Source: Candidatus Woesearchaeota archaeon (GTDB lineage Archaea; Nanobdellota; Nanobdellia; Woesearchaeales; UBA10216). Taken from it: a DNA stretch of 5,741 nt. The notes beneath the pieces are model-generated. The model searched no databases and was not told the origin of the DNA. It worked only from the letters and a program-made list of their open reading frames with translations. Shown here piece by piece: positions 5,381 to 5,741 of the stretch (position 1 is its first letter; each line of letters opens with the position of its first letter). The stretch covers positions 12,139-17,879 of the forward strand of contig DUGG01000042.1 of the NCBI GenBank assembly GCA_013331515.1, given 5' to 3'. Position numbers and translations under genes: made by a program.

Positions 5381-5741
5381 ATGCAGGCAATCAAGGCGAG
5401 GATTACAAAGGGCCTGAGCCACGGCAGCTATGTTGAAACGTGCGATAATTCGGGTGCAAAGCTCCTGAGGATAATGACTGTCATGGGTGCAAAAACTACG
5501 GCTGGCGGGAAGCCGTCATGCGGCGTTGGCGACCTTGTGATGGCTTCGGTCAGGCGTGGCACTCCTGAGATGAGGAAGCAGGTCGTGTTTGCCGTCATCG
5601 TCAGGCAGAGGAAGGAGTTCCGGCGCAGGTCTGGCGATAGGATAAAATTTGAGGACAACGCCGCTGTCATTGTTAAGGATGCGGATGGCAGCCCGAAGGG
5701 TACCTTGATTAAGGGAGCCATCCCGCGCGAGATTGCCGAGC
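5381..5741 (+). CDS. rpl14: 50S ribosomal protein L14 (uL14), 3' partial
   Basis: uL14 is a large-subunit interface protein that binds 23S rRNA and forms bridges to the small subunit. 120 full codons are present; archaeal L14 is about 132 residues, so only the last dozen or so are outside the window. The N-terminus has the archaeal extension (MQAIKARITKGLSHGSYVET), followed by CDNSGAKLLRIMTV at 21-34, the conserved N-S-G-A core of the family. GVGDLVMASVRRGTPEMRKQ (48-67), AVIVRQRKEFRR at 71-82, IKFEDNAAVIV at 88-98 and PKGTLIKGAIPREIAE at 105-120 are all expected. The start is 1 nt after the S17 stop. In archaea L24 and S4e usually follow, but they would lie beyond the window. Confidence 0.96.
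   Translation, partial: MQAIKARITKGLSHGSYVETCDNSGAKLLRIMTVMGAKTTAGGKPSCGVGDLVMASVRRGTPEMRKQVVFAVIVRQRKEFRRRSGDRIKFEDNAAVIVKDADGSPKGTLIKGAIPREIAE

Overview
The window is 5.7 kb of an archaeal S10/spc-type ribosomal protein cluster, read entirely on the + strand. In order it holds uL3 (5' end outside the window), uL4, uL23, uL2, uS19, uL22, uS3, uL29, the translation initiation factor aIF1 (SUI1 family), uS17, and uL14 (3' end outside the window). The archaeal origin rests on the archaeal/eukaryotic-type protein sequences (L3, L4e, the long S19, L22 and S17), on SUI1 lying between L29 and S17, and on heavy use of AGG for arginine. GC content is about half by eye. Short proteins, a divergent L2 and the lack of an RNase P gene (rnp1) in its usual place would fit a DPANN-type lineage. 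That is inference, and the phylum cannot be fixed from this sequence.

Layout: positions 1-950 encode L3 in one continuous frame, interrupted by an in-frame TAA at 399-401. L4 starts on an ATGA overlap and is followed by L23 (6-nt gap) and L2 (1-nt gap). The largest gap in the window (17 nt) precedes S19. L22 follows 8 nt later and overlaps S3 through ATGA. S3 carries a long charged C-terminal tail, and its last codons overlap the L29 start by 23 nt. L29 overlaps aIF1 through ATGA. S17 follows after 13 nt and L14 after 1 nt. No stretch without a gene exceeds 20 nt. I see no promoter, terminator, RNA gene, mobile element, repeat array or CRISPR. The window appears to be the inside of one long co-transcribed unit.

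The genes work together directly. L3, L4, L23, L2, L22, L29 and L14 build the large subunit: peptidyl-transferase surroundings, exit tunnel and subunit bridges. S19, S3 and S17 build the small subunit, and aIF1 acts on that subunit during start-codon selection. The overlaps and short spacers suggest translational coupling.

I found no undescribed system. The point most worth checking is the in-frame stop in L3. Lesser points are the missing rnp1, the S3 tail and substitutions in the conserved L2 loop.
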